NCBI RefSeq assembly: GCF_004634215.1
Contig: NZ_SMMH01000001.1
Span: 124,001 to 188,000 of the forward strand
From: Deinococcus fonticola
GTDB lineage: Bacteria > Deinococcota > Deinococci > Deinococcales > Deinococcaceae
Direction: 5' to 3'
Length of the DNA stretch: 64,000 nt
Below, piece by piece: positions 12,190 to 19,741 of this stretch; within the stretch, counting starts at the first letter, position 1; each line of letters starts with the position of its first letter. The position numbers and the translations under genes were made by a program. A model generated the notes under the pieces. It did not search any database. It saw only the letters and a list, made by a program, of their open reading frames with translations, and was not told the DNA's origin.

Positions 12190-12823
12190 CGTTGCGGACG
12201 TGCCGCCAGGCGAACTGAAGGACGCCCTTGTCCAGGCGTCTGGCGCTCGTTTCCACCAGCGCCCCGGGCACGTAGGCCACCTCGCCCACCTCGCCCAGGG
12301 CCTGACCCAGAATGACGTCCTCGTAGGCTTCGACCCTGGCGTAGCCGCCCACCAGCAGCGCGGCCTTGCGCGAGTAGGCCATGTTGGCCCCGGCCAGGTT
12401 GGGTTTGCCCATCAGGCGCGCCACGTGCAAAAAGGCGCTGTACGACACGTGGGTCAGCAGCGGATACGGTTCGCGCAGGCCAAAAAAACGCATGGGGCCG
12501 TACAGGGCCGCGCGGCCCGGCGTGGCGGCGTTGTAGTACCCCAGCCACTCCGGAATGGGGTGGGAATCCGCGTCGGTGGTGGCGACCCAGGGCGTGCGGG
12601 CGTGCTCCAGGCCCATCTGGCGGGCGTGCGCCACACCACGTTTCTCGCAGGTCAGCAGGGTGGCCCCCCAGGCCTGCGCAATGCCGGGCGTGTCGTCCCG
12701 GCTGAGGTTATCCACGACGATGACCTCATGGGGGGCGTACGTCTGACGTTCAAGTGCGCGGAGGGTGGCGGGCAGGTACTTCGCTTCGTTCCACGCCGGG
12801 ATGATCACGGTGAATTCCGGCAT
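12146..12823 (-). CDS. Glycosyltransferase family 2
   Basis: GT-A fold transferase of 225 residues. The N-terminal block [21 protein letters not shown], the [12 protein letters not shown] strand and the metal-binding TDADSHP (a DxD-type motif) are all present, followed by the acceptor region [15 protein letters not shown]. There is no membrane segment, so it probably works at the cytoplasmic face on a lipid-linked or polymer acceptor. ATG 12823 was chosen because TAGGCT lies six bases upstream (leaderless pattern); an in-frame GTG two codons earlier is possible. It is divergent from the NodB deacetylase with 53 bases between starts. Confidence 0.87.
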   Translation of the reverse strand: MPEFTVIIPAWNEAKYLPATLRALERQTYAPHEVIVVDNLSRDDTPGIAQAWGATLLTCEKRGVAHARQMGLEHARTPWVATTDADSHPIPEWLGYYNAATPGRAALYGPMRFFGLREPYPLLTHVSYSAFLHVARLMGKPNLAGANMAYSRKAALLVGGYARVEAYEDVILGQALGEVGEVAYVPGALVETSARRLDKGVLQFAWRHVRNVTGHTRGYFDELRE

Positions 12824-12876
12824 CCGCACAGCCTAGCAGGACTTCCGGGCAGCGGCAGCGCGACTGGCGGGTCGCC

Positions 12877-13632
12877 GTGAGTGCCGGGCGCTGGAGGGCC
12901 GTCACGGCGGGCCTGCTGGGGGTCACCGTGCTGAGCGCGGTGCTCGGCGAGGTGCTGGGCCGCGCCATGGGCTGGGGCGCCCTGGGGGGCGGCCCAGGCA
13001 GCGAGCCGAACGTGGCCGTCACGTTCGACGATGGCCCGTCGGAGCGCACCCACGAGTTGCTGGACGTCCTGAGGGAATTTGGGGTGCAGGCCACGTTTTT
13101 CGTGACGCAGCCCGCCTGCCGGGCCTTTCCCGCAGAGTTGCAGGCCACCGTGCAGGCCGGCCATCAGGTGGAAGCGCACGGGCGCTGGCACACCCACGCG
13201 CTGCTGCTGCAACCGTGGCGCGAATGGGCGCAGGTTCGCTGGCATCCCCGTATCCAGGAACTCCGTGCTCAGGAGCCGGGGTTCTTGGTCACAGGGCCGC
13301 TGCTGTACCGGCCTCCTTACGGCGGGCACAGCCCCTTCACACGGCTGCTGGCCCGCCTCCACCGCCGGCAGATTGCCCTGTGGGACGTGGAGGGCCGCGA
13401 CTGGTTGAATCAGTCCGCCGAGATTCTCGCGGCGCAGACGCTGGCGCAGATGCGGCCCGGCAGTGTCGTGCTGTTGCACGACGGCCCCCAGGTGACCCCT
13501 GAACTCCTGAGGCTCGTCCTGAGCGGCCTGCACGCCAGGGGTTTAAGGGCGGTCACCCTGCATGAACTGCGTCCGCAGCGCCTGACCTGGCGGGCGGGCC
13601 TGAAACGCCTGCGCCGGAGTTACGGACGCTGA
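12877..13632 (+). CDS. Polysaccharide deacetylase (NodB domain)
   Basis: Metal-dependent carbohydrate-esterase family 4 type deacetylase of 251 residues, probably acting outside the membrane on N-acetylated cell-envelope glycan. An N-terminal hydrophobic stretch (about residues 8-30) is a signal or anchor. Catalytic motifs are intact: VTFDDGPSERTHELL (motif 1), HGRWHTH (motif 2, metal His pair), RPPYGGHSP (motif 3), DVEGRDW (motif 4) and VVLLHDGP (motif 5). It starts at GTG and its TGA overlaps the next ATG by one base, so it is coupled to the unknown gene downstream. Confidence 0.88.
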   Translation: MSAGRWRAVTAGLLGVTVLSAVLGEVLGRAMGWGALGGGPGSEPNVAVTFDDGPSERTHELLDVLREFGVQATFFVTQPACRAFPAELQATVQAGHQVEAHGRWHTHALLLQPWREWAQVRWHPRIQELRAQEPGFLVTGPLLYRPPYGGHSPFTRLLARLHRRQIALWDVEGRDWLNQSAEILAAQTLAQMRPGSVVLLHDGPQVTPELLRLVLSGLHARGLRAVTLHELRPQRLTWRAGLKRLRRSYGR

Positions 13633-14657
13633 TGAGGGAACCCGCCCATCCTGATCCCGTTCCCCCTCTGCTGCTGCCTGCCGCCCTGGCCCTTCCCCTG
13701 GGGCGCGGCACGCTGCTGGACGCCGGCGCCGAGGCTCAACTGTGCCCAGCGGCCGGTTCACTGGCGACGCAACTGGCCCGCCTGCACGACGACGTGGGCG
13801 AGCACCTTCACCGCCTCACCGGCACCCGGCCAGACTTGCCGCGCCGCAAGCCCCACCCCTGGACGGTGCTGACCGAGCGCGAACACCCCGCCTGGCCCCT
13901 GATGGCGCTCGGCCACCCGCCTGTCATTGCCGCCGACAGTACGCCCCACGTTGTCCGGCACCTCGCCACCGCCCACCTGGCGATGGACGCCGCCCGCTGC
14001 CACCAGTGGGCCGCCGACACGCACGCCAGGGACGGCTACGAGCCGCTGCGCCGCAGCCTGCCCGCCGAACAGCAGGGCACCTGGGCCGGGGTGAGCGCCA
14101 CGGTGCTGACCGTGCAGGCCCAGCACGCCATGCTGCACGGCTGGGGGGTGCTGTCGGCCTACGTGGGCCTGCACCACGAGTGGCGTCAGCACGCGGCCCG
14201 GCAGATTCTCAGCGCCGTGACCACCCAGCCCGAGCTGCTGAACGACCCGTCCATCCTGGCGGCCACCACCCTGTGGGCCACCCTGTCCCTGCTGCACGGC
14301 GACCTGCCCCGCCCGCCAGGTGTGCAGGTGGGAAACGCTGCCCGCGCGCTGCGCTCACTTCCGGAACACACCGTCACCGCACCGTTGCCCAACCCCTCGC
14401 GCCTGCGCCGCCACCTGCAAGCCCTGCTGCCCGGTCTGACCGACCCGGAATTTGGTAGTCTGGCCGATCACCTGTACGGCCAGGTATCCACCAGCCCGGA
14501 AACCACACTCCGGCACACTTCCGGGCAACTCCTCACCCGCGCGCCGGGCCACACGGCGTACTGGTTGCGCCGCGCCGGGCAGGTGCAGGTCATCACGGTC
14601 GTGTCGGCGCAGGATGCTGGGGGCCTGGACGTGAGGGCCTGGCACTGGAACCTCTAG
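13632..14657 (+). CDS. Unknown protein coupled to the NodB deacetylase
   Basis: I do not recognise a family. The 341-residue product is rich in Ala, His, Leu and Pro, mostly helical in appearance, without signal peptide or membrane segments. His/Trp-rich stretches (MLHGWGVLSAYVGLHHEW) stand near the middle. Its ATG overlaps the deacetylase stop by one base, so the two are translated together and a role in glycan modification or its control is plausible. The stop codon TAG lies inside the left end (TCTAGAGCA) of a dispersed repeat, which suggests that the repeat now defines this 3' end. Confidence 0.75.
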   Translation: MREPAHPDPVPPLLLPAALALPLGRGTLLDAGAEAQLCPAAGSLATQLARLHDDVGEHLHRLTGTRPDLPRRKPHPWTVLTEREHPAWPLMALGHPPVIAADSTPHVVRHLATAHLAMDAARCHQWAADTHARDGYEPLRRSLPAEQQGTWAGVSATVLTVQAQHAMLHGWGVLSAYVGLHHEWRQHAARQILSAVTTQPELLNDPSILAATTLWATLSLLHGDLPRPPGVQVGNAARALRSLPEHTVTAPLPNPSRLRRHLQALLPGLTDPEFGSLADHLYGQVSTSPETTLRHTSGQLLTRAPGHTAYWLRRAGQVQVITVVSAQDAGGLDVRAWHWNL

Positions 14658-14773
14658 AGCAGGTCTCTGAAGTCGGAAAGGCACTTCGCCTAACTCCGTT
14701 CTTCGTCCTGCTCATCTCAATTCACTCGCGCTGCTCGGACAAAAGCGCTCGGTTCTTTGGCAGATGCTCTAGA
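14653..14773. repeat. Dispersed repeat, copy A, with terminal inverted repeats
   Basis: The segment opens with TCTAGAGCA (14653-14661) and closes with its exact reverse complement TGCTCTAGA (14765-14773). Its right two-thirds match copy B near 24351-24434, including CTCAATTCACTCGCGCTG and GATGCTCTAG. The left end holds the stop codon of the preceding gene, and the right-end TAG begins the -10 box (TAGACT) of the next gene. It resembles small non-coding repeats or MITEs reported in Deinococcus. Confidence 0.7.
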
Positions 14774-14787
14774 CTGCTGGATGCCGA

Positions 14788-15204
14788 ATGAGTGATTTCG
14801 ACGACCTGCAACTCACCCTGCACCGCACCGCCGAGCAGCGCCGCACCGAGCAGGAACTGTGCGAGCGGCTGCTCAACGGCCTGTACCATGCCCTGCGCAC
14901 GGCGGGTGGGCGCGGTCAGCCGCTGAACAACGTGTCCATGGACATCGTGCCTGACCCCTTGCGGAGGCTGGTGCCGGTGCCGCTGGGTGAGTTTCACGCC
15001 GCCTGGTTTCGCCTGGGCCTGTGCGAGGTGCTGGTGCGCGTCCGCCTGCACGGCGAGGAATTTCACGGGGAATTCGGCACCAGCGGCGTGTTTCGCGTCA
15101 CCGACCTGGACACCGACAGCGTGGCGGTGGTGGCCCGGCAGCTCCTGCGCGAAATCAACCGGATGTATCAGGGCCTTGAACCCGCAGACCTGAACCTGAA
15201 TTAG
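14788..15204 (+). CDS. Small conserved-looking unknown protein
   Basis: 138-residue soluble protein of unknown function. It shows an N-terminal amphipathic helix rich in Arg/Gln/Glu, a central alternation of strands (VLVRVRLHGEEFHGEFGTSG) and an acidic C-terminus. No catalytic motif is visible. TAGACT at 14770-14775 would place the transcript start about six bases before ATG 14788, so the mRNA has almost no leader. An out-of-frame ATG at 14781 gives a four-codon reading frame ending across the start. Promoter position depends on repeat copy A. Confidence 0.65.
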   Translation: MSDFDDLQLTLHRTAEQRRTEQELCERLLNGLYHALRTAGGRGQPLNNVSMDIVPDPLRRLVPVPLGEFHAAWFRLGLCEVLVRVRLHGEEFHGEFGTSGVFRVTDLDTDSVAVVARQLLREINRMYQGLEPADLNLN

Positions 15205-15281
15205 GGCAGGGGTTCGGGAGGGGATGGAAAAATCAACGTAAGCAAAAGGGCTTTGCCCGCTTCCGACTGACCACGATCCTC

Positions 15282-15923
15282 TTACCGCAGGTTGAACATC
15301 ATCACCACGTGGGCGCCGGTGCCGCCCAGCACGAACAGGTGCCAGATCTCGTGGAAACCGAACACGCCGGGGCGCGGGTTCCAGCGTTTGGTGGCGTAAA
15401 CGATGGCCCCGGCCGTATACAGCAGCCCGCCTGCCGCCAGCCAGAAGATGGCCTGGGCGGGCAGGTTCCGGATCAGCTGCGGCAGCAGCGCCAGTGCCAG
15501 CCAGCCCATGCCCAGGTAAAGCAGGGTGCTGATCCAGCGCGGCAGATTCATCGTGAGGAGCTTCAGGGCAATGCCGGCCAACGCAATACCCCAGATGCCG
15601 TACAGCACGCCGCCGCGCCAGAACCCGTGCAGCCCGGAGTAGGCCACGGGCGTGTAGCTCCCGGCGATCAGCAGGAAGATGCCGGCATGATCCAGTTTCC
15701 GCAGCCACAGCAGCCCGCGTTCGCTGCCCCGGAAGGAGTGGTAGGCCGCCGAGGCCGCGTACAGGGCGGCCATGCTGACCAGAAACACCGTGAACGGCCA
15801 GCGCGCCAGCCCCGCCCGGTCAGCCCACCACAGCATGGGCAATAGCAGCAGCAGGGCCGCCAGCACGCCGGCCCAGTGGGTCAGGGCATTCACCGGTTCA
15901 CGCAAGACAGACTGCAGGCTCAC
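15282..15923 (-). CDS. Hemolysin III / PAQR family membrane protein
   Basis: 213-residue protein with seven hydrophobic segments. Family hallmarks are [14 protein letters not shown] near the N-terminus, the [10 protein letters not shown] block (His/Ser metal ligands), [18 protein letters not shown] and the C-terminal [18 protein letters not shown], which carries the metal-binding histidines. The biochemical function in bacteria is unsettled (metal-dependent hydrolase fold); the haemolysin name is historical. GTG 15923 has TACCCT five bases upstream, a leaderless pattern. It is monocistronic. Confidence 0.88.
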   Translation of the reverse strand: MSLQSVLREPVNALTHWAGVLAALLLLLPMLWWADRAGLARWPFTVFLVSMAALYAASAAYHSFRGSERGLLWLRKLDHAGIFLLIAGSYTPVAYSGLHGFWRGGVLYGIWGIALAGIALKLLTMNLPRWISTLLYLGMGWLALALLPQLIRNLPAQAIFWLAAGGLLYTAGAIVYATKRWNPRPGVFGFHEIWHLFVLGGTGAHVVMMFNLR

Positions 15924-15980
15924 GCCTCAGGGTACGCCGGGGAAGCGCGGCGGATCGGGCGCGGTGAACTTTTCGGCTGT

Positions 15981-17168
15981 TCAGCGCGTCAGGGTGTGGG
16001 CGGCGCCGATGTACAGTTTCACGCCCTGCTCCAGCGCCTGTTCGTCCAGGTCGAACTTCGGGTGGTGGTGCGGGGCAGCGTCCGGGCCACCCGCGCCGAT
16101 CAGCACGAAGGTGCCGGGGGCCTTGGTCATGTACGCGCTGAAGTCCTCGCTGCCCATCAGGGGGTTGGGGTTCGTGAGCAACTGGGCCTCAGGCAGCACC
16201 TGGCGCACCATCTCCTGAAGTTTTGCCGCCACCTCTGGGTCGTTCGTGGTGGCGCGGTAGCCCTGGATGTAATCGAACTGGTAGGTGGCCCCGTGCGCCT
16301 GCGTGATGCCTTTCGCAATGGCTTCCATCCGCTCTGGAATGAGGGTGCGAACCTCCGGATTGAAGGTGCGGACGGTGCCGCCCAGCGTTACGGTGTCCGG
16401 AATAACGTTCATGGCCTGCCCGCCTTCCAGTGTCGCCACCGTCACCACGGCCGTATCCATCGGGTCGAGGGTGCGCGACACGATGGTCTGGAACGCCAGG
16501 ATAATCTGCGCGGCAATCACCACCGGGTCGATGGTCTGGTTCGGCATGGCCCCGTGACCGCCTTTCCCCTGAATTTTCAGGCTGAAGCGGTCGGCGGCGG
16601 CCATCAGCGGCCCGCCTTTCACCACCACCACACCGGTCGGCACCGGACTCATCAGGTGAATGCCCATCACGGTATCCACCCCGTCCATCAGGCCGGCATC
16701 CACCAGTTGCTGCGCTCCGCCGGGCGGCAATTCCTCGGCGTGCTGAAAGATAAAACGCACTTCACCGCTGAGCGTTTCCGGGTGCGCCGAGAGCATCCTG
16801 GCGGCCCCCAGCAGCATGGCGGTGTGCCCGTCGTGACCGCAGGCGTGCATGACGCCCTGGTTCTGCGAGGTGAACTCCAGCCCGGTTTCCTCCTGGATGG
16901 GCAGCGCGTCCATGTCGGCCCGCAGCAGCACCGTCTTGCCCGGCCCGGCCTGGCCCCTGAGCACCGCCAGCACGCTGGTGGGCGTGGGCCGCGAGACGCT
17001 CAGGTGGGGAAGTCGACGCAGCTCCTCCTCGACAAACTGCGCGGTGTGGTGCTCCTGAAAAGACAGTTCGGGATGGCGGTGCAGGTGACGCCGCCACTGA
17101 ATGACCTGCTGCGAAAGTTCGGCGGGCACCTGCGTCCCGGGTATCCGCGTCTCGGGTGTCTGCGTCAT
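15981..17168 (-). CDS. M20-family amidohydrolase (N-acyl amino acid/peptide deacylase)
   Basis: Zinc-dependent cytoplasmic hydrolase of 395 residues, close to IAA-amino-acid hydrolase/hippuricase-type M20D enzymes. Metal and catalytic motifs are present: LLRADMDALPIQEETG, HACGHDGHTAML, FIFQHAEELPPGG, the dimerisation-domain GKGGHGAMP and the C-terminal GSEDFSAYM. A clear Shine-Dalgarno AGGAGGT stands six bases before the ATG, unlike many neighbours. The upstream gene on the same strand encodes a peptide-type binding protein 129 bases away, which would fit peptide or acyl-amino-acid scavenging, though co-transcription is uncertain. Confidence 0.9.
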   Translation of the reverse strand: MTQTPETRIPGTQVPAELSQQVIQWRRHLHRHPELSFQEHHTAQFVEEELRRLPHLSVSRPTPTSVLAVLRGQAGPGKTVLLRADMDALPIQEETGLEFTSQNQGVMHACGHDGHTAMLLGAARMLSAHPETLSGEVRFIFQHAEELPPGGAQQLVDAGLMDGVDTVMGIHLMSPVPTGVVVVKGGPLMAAADRFSLKIQGKGGHGAMPNQTIDPVVIAAQIILAFQTIVSRTLDPMDTAVVTVATLEGGQAMNVIPDTVTLGGTVRTFNPEVRTLIPERMEAIAKGITQAHGATYQFDYIQGYRATTNDPEVAAKLQEMVRQVLPEAQLLTNPNPLMGSEDFSAYMTKAPGTFVLIGAGGPDAAPHHHPKFDLDEQALEQGVKLYIGAAHTLTR

Positions 17169-17191
17169 AGGTCGACCTCCTGTGGTTTGGT

Positions 17192-17260
17192 GCTTCAGTG
17201 TAGTTCGGTGTCCGGAGGAAGTCCCGGCGGGTGCTCTAGAAACGAGCCGCCCGCCACATT
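17192..17260. other. Intergenic segment with hairpin and repeat-end sequence
   Basis: GGCGGG and CCCGCC flank a perfect 9-base TGCTCTAGA (17232-17240), identical to the right terminus of dispersed repeat copy A. On the minus strand this lies just after the binding-protein gene, and the hairpin could act as a U-poor terminator. It may be a remnant of another repeat copy. Confidence 0.35.
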
Positions 17261-17297
17261 CCTGGTGGCAGGCGACTGGTGGGGGCAGTCCTTTCCT

Positions 17298-18884
17298 TTA
17301 CTTCTTCCCGTCGATGGTGATGTCCTCGAACGGCAGCAGGGTGCTGGGGCCGGGCATCCAGCCTTTCACGTAGGTGCGCGTAGCGCCCAGCGGGCGGCTA
17401 TGCACGATGGGAAGGCGAACGTTCGCGTCATACGTGATCTGGTGAATCTGCGAGTAGGCCCTGGCCTGCGCCGCCTGGCTGCTGGACGCCGACGCCTGCC
17501 GCAACAGCTCGAAGATCTTGGGGCTGCGGTAGTTGCTGTCCAGCGAGGACTCATCGCCGTAATACGTGTAATAGAAGTTGTACGGGCTGGCGTAAGGGCC
17601 GGTCCAGCCGATCATGTACATGTCGAAGCCAGGGGCCTTGTTGCGGTCGTCGAGGTACTTGGCCCAGTCCTCGGTCTTGAGGTTGACCTTGACCCCGATG
17701 GCCGAGAGGTCGGCGGCCATCGCCTCGGCGATGGGTTTGGGCGTGGGAAAATATGGGCGGCTGACCGGCATGTACCACAGGTCAATCGAAAATCCGTTCG
17801 GGTAGCCCGCTTCCGCCAGCAGTTTCTTCGCAGCGGCCGGATCGAACCTGTAATCGTCCGGAACGTTCTTGCTGTTGGCCCAGCCCAGGGCCGGCGGCAG
17901 GAAGCTGGCGTCCGTGACGCCCAGGCCATTCCAGAACGCCTCCACGATGGCTTTTTTGTTCACCGCCATGCTGATGGCCCGGCGCACCTTGTCGTTTTTC
18001 AGGTACGTGTTGTTCATGTTCAGGCTCAGGAAACCCACGTTGAACGACGGCACCAGCACGGGCGTCAGGTTCTTGTCGCTCTTGACGGCATTCAGTTGTT
18101 CCGGGTTCAGGTCGGTCGTGAAGTCGATGGTTCCGGCCTTCAACTCGTTCAGGCGGGCCGCCGGGTCTTTGATGAAGCGCAGCACCAGCTGGTCGTAACT
18201 GGCCTTTTTGCCCCAGTGCGCCTTGTTGGGCGTCAGGACGATGCGGTCGCCGGTCTGCCAGCTTTGCATCACGAACGGCCCCGTTCCCACCGGCAGCGCG
18301 GCGGGCGTGCCGTACTTCGCCCCAGCTTTCTTGACCGCCGCCGGGCTGGCAATGCCGAAGAACGATGTGGCCAGCGTTTCCGGCAGCGGCGCGAAGGGGC
18401 GCGTCAGGGTAAACACCACCTTGTTCGCCCCGTCTGCCCGTACGCTTTTCAGCAGGCTGTTGCTCTCGCCCTTAAAGCCCCCGAAAATAAACTGCCAGGA
18501 CGTGAAACTCTTGCCGGTCTCCTTCGCGCCGCCGGGGGCGTCTCTGTCCCACCAGCGGTTCACGTTGAACACCACGGCGTCGGCGTTGAAAGGCGTGCCA
18601 TCGGTGAACTTCACGCCAGGACGCAGGAAGAACGTCCACTCGGTGGCGTCTTTGTTCGGTTTCCATTGCAGGGCCAGGCCCGGCGCCAGCTGCGACGTGC
18701 CCTTTTTGAACTTCACCAGCGGGTCGTAGACCAGCAGCTGCGGCATGCTGGAATTTCCGTCCGTAATGGTGCCGGAATCCAGCGACACGGGTTCACCCCC
18801 CGCACCGTAAACCAGGGTCGCGGCCTGGGCCAGACCGGCGACGAGCGAGAGGGACAAGGCGGCGAACACGGCTTTTTTCAGCAT
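17298..18884 (-). CDS. ABC transporter substrate-binding protein, family 5 (peptide/nickel type)
   Basis: Secreted binding protein of 528 residues, DppA/OppA-like. It has a Sec signal peptide (MLKKAVFAALSLSLVAG, cleavage after AQA near residue 22) with no lipobox Cys. Hallmarks include LVYDPLVKFKKG, WTFFLRPGVKFTDGTPFNADAVVF, GTGPFVMQSW and AISMAVNKKAIVEAFW. No permease or ATPase genes lie in the window, so it is an orphan or serves a distant transporter; dipeptide or oligopeptide is the likely ligand. GAAGGACG precedes the ATG. TAGAAT about 40 bases upstream is a -10 candidate. Confidence 0.9.
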   Translation of the reverse strand: MLKKAVFAALSLSLVAGLAQAATLVYGAGGEPVSLDSGTITDGNSSMPQLLVYDPLVKFKKGTSQLAPGLALQWKPNKDATEWTFFLRPGVKFTDGTPFNADAVVFNVNRWWDRDAPGGAKETGKSFTSWQFIFGGFKGESNSLLKSVRADGANKVVFTLTRPFAPLPETLATSFFGIASPAAVKKAGAKYGTPAALPVGTGPFVMQSWQTGDRIVLTPNKAHWGKKASYDQLVLRFIKDPAARLNELKAGTIDFTTDLNPEQLNAVKSDKNLTPVLVPSFNVGFLSLNMNNTYLKNDKVRRAISMAVNKKAIVEAFWNGLGVTDASFLPPALGWANSKNVPDDYRFDPAAAKKLLAEAGYPNGFSIDLWYMPVSRPYFPTPKPIAEAMAADLSAIGVKVNLKTEDWAKYLDDRNKAPGFDMYMIGWTGPYASPYNFYYTYYGDESSLDSNYRSPKIFELLRQASASSSQAAQARAYSQIHQITYDANVRLPIVHSRPLGATRTYVKGWMPGPSTLLPFEDITIDGKK

Positions 18885-19054
18885 GAACGTCCTTCAGAAG
18901 TGCATTAGGAATGTGCCTGATTCTAAAGGGTGTCTGAAGGCCGGGGTGAAGGCTGTTTATCGTTATCGCGGGCACGAGCTTTATGTACAGAACTCCTGAG
19001 GCGTGTCCTTGCCGGCAATGTGACGCGCCGCCGGGCCGCTTGCGCCGGCCGCGC

Positions 19055-19060
19055 TATACT
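19055..19060 (+). promoter_or_regulatory. -10 element of the rimP-nusA operon
   Basis: TATACT is the only good -10 hexamer between the divergent binding-protein gene and rimP. A matching -35 is not evident. It would give a transcript starting near 19067, directly in front of the leader hairpins. Confidence 0.5.
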
Positions 19061-19066
19061 GGAGGC

Positions 19067-19120
19067 CGTTCCTCGAACGAAGGGTGGGGTAGTCCTCCAC
19101 CTTTTTTCGTGGAGGAGGTG
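19067..19120 (+). promoter_or_regulatory. Attenuator-like leader of the rimP-nusA operon
   Basis: Three structures can be drawn. CGTTC-ctc-GAACG (19067-19079) is a small hairpin. GGGTGGGG (19082-19089) pairs with CTCCACCT (19095-19102), using two G-U pairs, and is followed by TTTTT, an intrinsic terminator layout. Alternatively TCCTCCAC (19093-19100) pairs with GTGGAGGA (19109-19116), which hides the GGAGGA ribosome-binding site. The last two are mutually exclusive. No plus-strand gene lies upstream, so the terminator belongs to this leader. Confidence 0.6.
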
Positions 19121-19639
19121 GTGAAACGGCCCGCGCCCACTCAGGCAGGCCACTACAATATGAATAACAACCCAGCCCAGAACAACACAGAGAACAACCA
19201 GAAACTCATCACCCTCGCCCAGGAAGCCGTGCAGCCCCTGGGGTTCGAGGTGCTGGAAGTCCAGCAGCAGAAACAGGGCGGCGAGCACATCGTCCTGATT
19301 CGCATCGACCGCCTGGACGAGCAGCCCGTCACCATGGACGACCTCACGAAAGCCAGCCGCGCCGCCGACGCGCTGTTCGACGAGGCCGACCCCATCCCCG
19401 GCGAGTACCGCCTGGAATTCGAGTCCCCCGGTTCCAAACGCCCCCTCACCCGCGCCCGCCACTTCGAGCGCATGCTGGGCCTGAAAGCCAGGGTGAAAAG
19501 TGGGGCGCACAACTTCACCGCCCCCATCAAAGCGGTCAGCGGCGACGACGTGACCTTCAGCGTCGGCGGAGAAGACGTTACGGTGAAAGCCAGCGAAATG
19601 CAGGCCAACCTGGCCGAATTTCCAGATCGGCACAGATAG
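19121..19639 (+). CDS. rimP: Ribosome maturation factor RimP
   Basis: Binds the 30S subunit and helps its maturation. The product shows the RimP N-domain (LITLAQEAVQPLGFEVLEVQ, HIVLIRIDR, MDDLTKASRAADALFDE), the SPGSKRPLTRARHFERMLG signature that joins the two domains, and the SH3-like C-domain. GTG 19121 was chosen because GGAGGAGG stands just upstream; ATG 19160 (MNNNPAQNN) is an alternative that lacks any Shine-Dalgarno sequence and directly abuts TACAAT. From 19160 the protein has 159 residues. It is first in the conserved rimP-nusA-ylxR-infB order. Confidence 0.85.
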   Translation: MKRPAPTQAGHYNMNNNPAQNNTENNQKLITLAQEAVQPLGFEVLEVQQQKQGGEHIVLIRIDRLDEQPVTMDDLTKASRAADALFDEADPIPGEYRLEFESPGSKRPLTRARHFERMLGLKARVKSGAHNFTAPIKAVSGDDVTFSVGGEDVTVKASEMQANLAEFPDRHR

Positions 19640-19741
19640 GTCTATTGCCCGCAGCGAGTGGCTGGTGGAAAAAAGCCCACAACCTCGACAGGCGGCGCGC
19701 CGCGCAATGCCAATACACCGTGTCAACAAAGGAAGAGTGAG

